Shown here one piece after another: positions 5,405-6,715 of a DNA stretch of 6,715 nt. The stretch spans positions 1 to 6,715 of the forward strand of contig JAEWHG010000119.1 in NCBI GenBank assembly GCA_023387935.1, in the 5' to 3' direction. Below the pieces are notes generated by a model. The model searched no databases, had not been told where the DNA came from, and was given only the letters and a program-made list of their open reading frames with translations. This stretch comes from Bacillota bacterium (GTDB lineage Bacteria; Bacillota; Clostridia; Peptostreptococcales; Natronincolaceae). A program made the translations under genes and the position numbers. The number at the start of each line of letters is the position of its first letter. Positions within the stretch are counted from its first letter, which is position 1.

Positions 5405-6715
5405 ATGAAAAGTAATGAAGTAGGAATTCAAAATCAATCAAAGAATATGTTTAGGATATTATTATCCTATATTCTTCCTGGAATAGCAGGGCTTCTATTT
5501 AATTCATTGTATATTGTTGTTGACGGTCTTTTTGTGGCAAGAATGCTTGGAAGAGAACCACTTGCTGCTGTAACCGTGGGTGTCCCTGTTGTGGAAATAT
5601 TGCTTGCTATAAGTATGCTGATATCTGTAGGAGCAGGTGTAATGATTTCAAATAGGAATGGTGCTGGAGAACATAAAGAGGCAAGAAAAATTTTCAATGT
5701 ATCTGTTAGACTATTGGCTATAGTATCTATATTAATAGCAGCAGTTAGCTTGATATTTATACGTCCTATTGCAAAGATGTTGGGGGCTACTCCTGATATA
5801 ATGGATTTGGTAGTGGAATATATGACTTATTTCTTTGCATTTAGCCCTGCTTTTATGTTTAGTTATGCTGTGTGTACGTGGCTAAGAAACGATTCACAAC
5901 CGAAACTTGCAATGTTTGCTCAGATTGTTGGGGCCTTATCAAATATATTTCTTGATTGGTATTTCATGGGGCCTTTAAAAATGGGAATAGGTGGGGCAGC
6001 GCTAGCTACTGGTCTAGGTCCTGTATTTAGTATGCTAATAATGCTACCACATTTTATATCAAAAAAAGGCAACTTATATCTTGAAAAAGTAAAGATGGAT
6101 TTAAAAATCATTTCTGAAATATTATTAAAAGGTATACCATCTTTTACTATGGAATTTGCATTAGGCATAACGACTTTATGTGTTAATATTGCAATTGGAA
6201 TACACATGGGTGCATTAGGATTTGCAGCATTTGGCATAGTAGGATATATAGCTCTTATAATTTTGTCAACATTTTTAGGTATGGCGGAAGGGTCACAGCC
6301 ATTAATAAGCTTTTTCTATGGAGCTAATGAAAATGAGAATATGAAAACAATTTTAAAAATTAGCTTACAAATATCTACTGCACTTGGAATACTAGCATAC
6401 GTACTATTATTTAATTATTCAGAGATTCCAGTGTCTGTATTTGCAAATAATGACAAAGAACTCGTTAAGACTGCTATCACTGCAACTATGTATTATTTCC
6501 CTGCTTTATTTGTATCAGGGATGAATATTCTTCTGGCATCTTACATGCAATCAATAGGAAGTTGGAAGGAGTCTGTAGCGATATCCTTATGTAGAAGTTT
6601 AATTATATTGATCCCATTATTGCTAGTTTTACCCACATTTTTAGGAGATAATGGTATATGGATATCAGTACCAATTGCAGAAATATTAACGCTACCTATA
6701 GCTTATCTGTTATGG
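5405..6715 (+). CDS. mepA: MepA-like MATE family multidrug efflux transporter (3' partial)
   Basis: The frame is open for 437 codons to the window end. S. aureus MepA is about 450 residues, so only the extreme C terminus is missing. The protein is highly hydrophobic, as expected for the 12-helix MATE fold, which exports cationic drugs or small organic cations in exchange for Na+ or H+. Family marks are LYIVVDGLFVARMLG in the first helix (D40), the block SNIFLDWYFMG with MGIGGAALATGLG (D184 in the first), and EGSQPLISFFYGA (about 295-307), which is the MepA-type form of the second-half repeat of the first helix region. The ATG at 5405 follows AAGGAGG (5391-5397) with 7 nt spacing. Expression appears to depend on read-through of the leader terminator. 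If the leader is a guanidine-IV switch, guanidinium or a related cation is the likely inducer and possible substrate. Symbol given by subfamily resemblance. Confidence 0.88.
   Translation, partial: MKSNEVGIQNQSKNMFRILLSYILPGIAGLLFNSLYIVVDGLFVARMLGREPLAAVTVGVPVVEILLAISMLISVGAGVMISNRNGAGEHKEARKIFNVSVRLLAIVSILIAAVSLIFIRPIAKMLGATPDIMDLVVEYMTYFFAFSPAFMFSYAVCTWLRNDSQPKLAMFAQIVGALSNIFLDWYFMGPLKMGIGGAALATGLGPVFSMLIMLPHFISKKGNLYLEKVKMDLKIISEILLKGIPSFTMEFALGITTLCVNIAIGIHMGALGFAAFGIVGYIALIILSTFLGMAEGSQPLISFFYGANENENMKTILKISLQISTALGILAYVLLFNYSEIPVSVFANNDKELVKTAITATMYYFPALFVSGMNILLASYMQSIGSWKESVAISLCRSLIILIPLLLVLPTFLGDNGIWISVPIAEILTLPIAYLLW

Noticed and set aside
5467..6237. Two minus-strand open frames (5467-5697 and 5920-6237)
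   Set aside because: Both lie antisense within the MATE transporter, whose protein sequence is clearly recognisable.

Overview
The window is AT-rich (roughly 30% G+C by eye), has strong AAGGAGG-type ribosome binding sites and a TTG start, and carries families typical of anaerobic low-GC Firmicutes: a PrsA-like foldase, a short DUF2089 regulator, a YhhN membrane protein and a MepA-like MATE pump. It most likely comes from the Clostridia. No species is claimed. No tRNA, rRNA, insertion sequence or CRISPR array was seen.

Layout. 1-90 is the 3' end of an unidentified plus-strand gene, closed by a perfect 17-bp hairpin (162-201). 277-987 (+) encodes a YhhN-family integral membrane protein. Its stop codon overlaps the stop of a frameshifted minus-strand gene remnant (980-1344). 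1345-1508 has no convincing gene. 1509-2777 (-) is a full-length CodA-type amidohydrolase with altered active-site residues. 2981-3685 (-) is a two-gene operon, a DUF2089 HTH protein followed by a small three-helix membrane protein. Its promoter contains a perfect inverted repeat that looks like an autoregulatory operator.

3963-4146 (+) is a gene scar. The ribosome binding site and first 27 codons of a yyaL-type (DUF255, thioredoxin-domain) gene are joined directly to the last 27 codons of a second YhhN gene, a diverged paralogue of the one at 277-987. 4284-5192 (+) is a secreted or membrane-anchored PpiC/PrsA-type foldase without a lipobox cysteine.

The last part is the most interesting. 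A strong promoter (5230-5258) starts a leader of about 140 nt containing a stem-loop, a possible loop-loop pairing and an intrinsic terminator (5348-5381). The terminator ends only 23 nt before the start of a MepA-like MATE efflux pump (5405 to the window end, incomplete). There is no room for a promoter between terminator and gene, so the pump must be expressed by read-through. Architecture and gene context suggest a guanidine-IV (mepA motif) riboswitch or a related leader. A dyad over the -35 and spacer could add repressor control.

The genes do not form one pathway. The window looks like chromosomal backbone with gene decay at two places (980-1344 and 3963-4146) and two locally regulated units: DUF2089 with its membrane protein, and the MATE pump with its leader.
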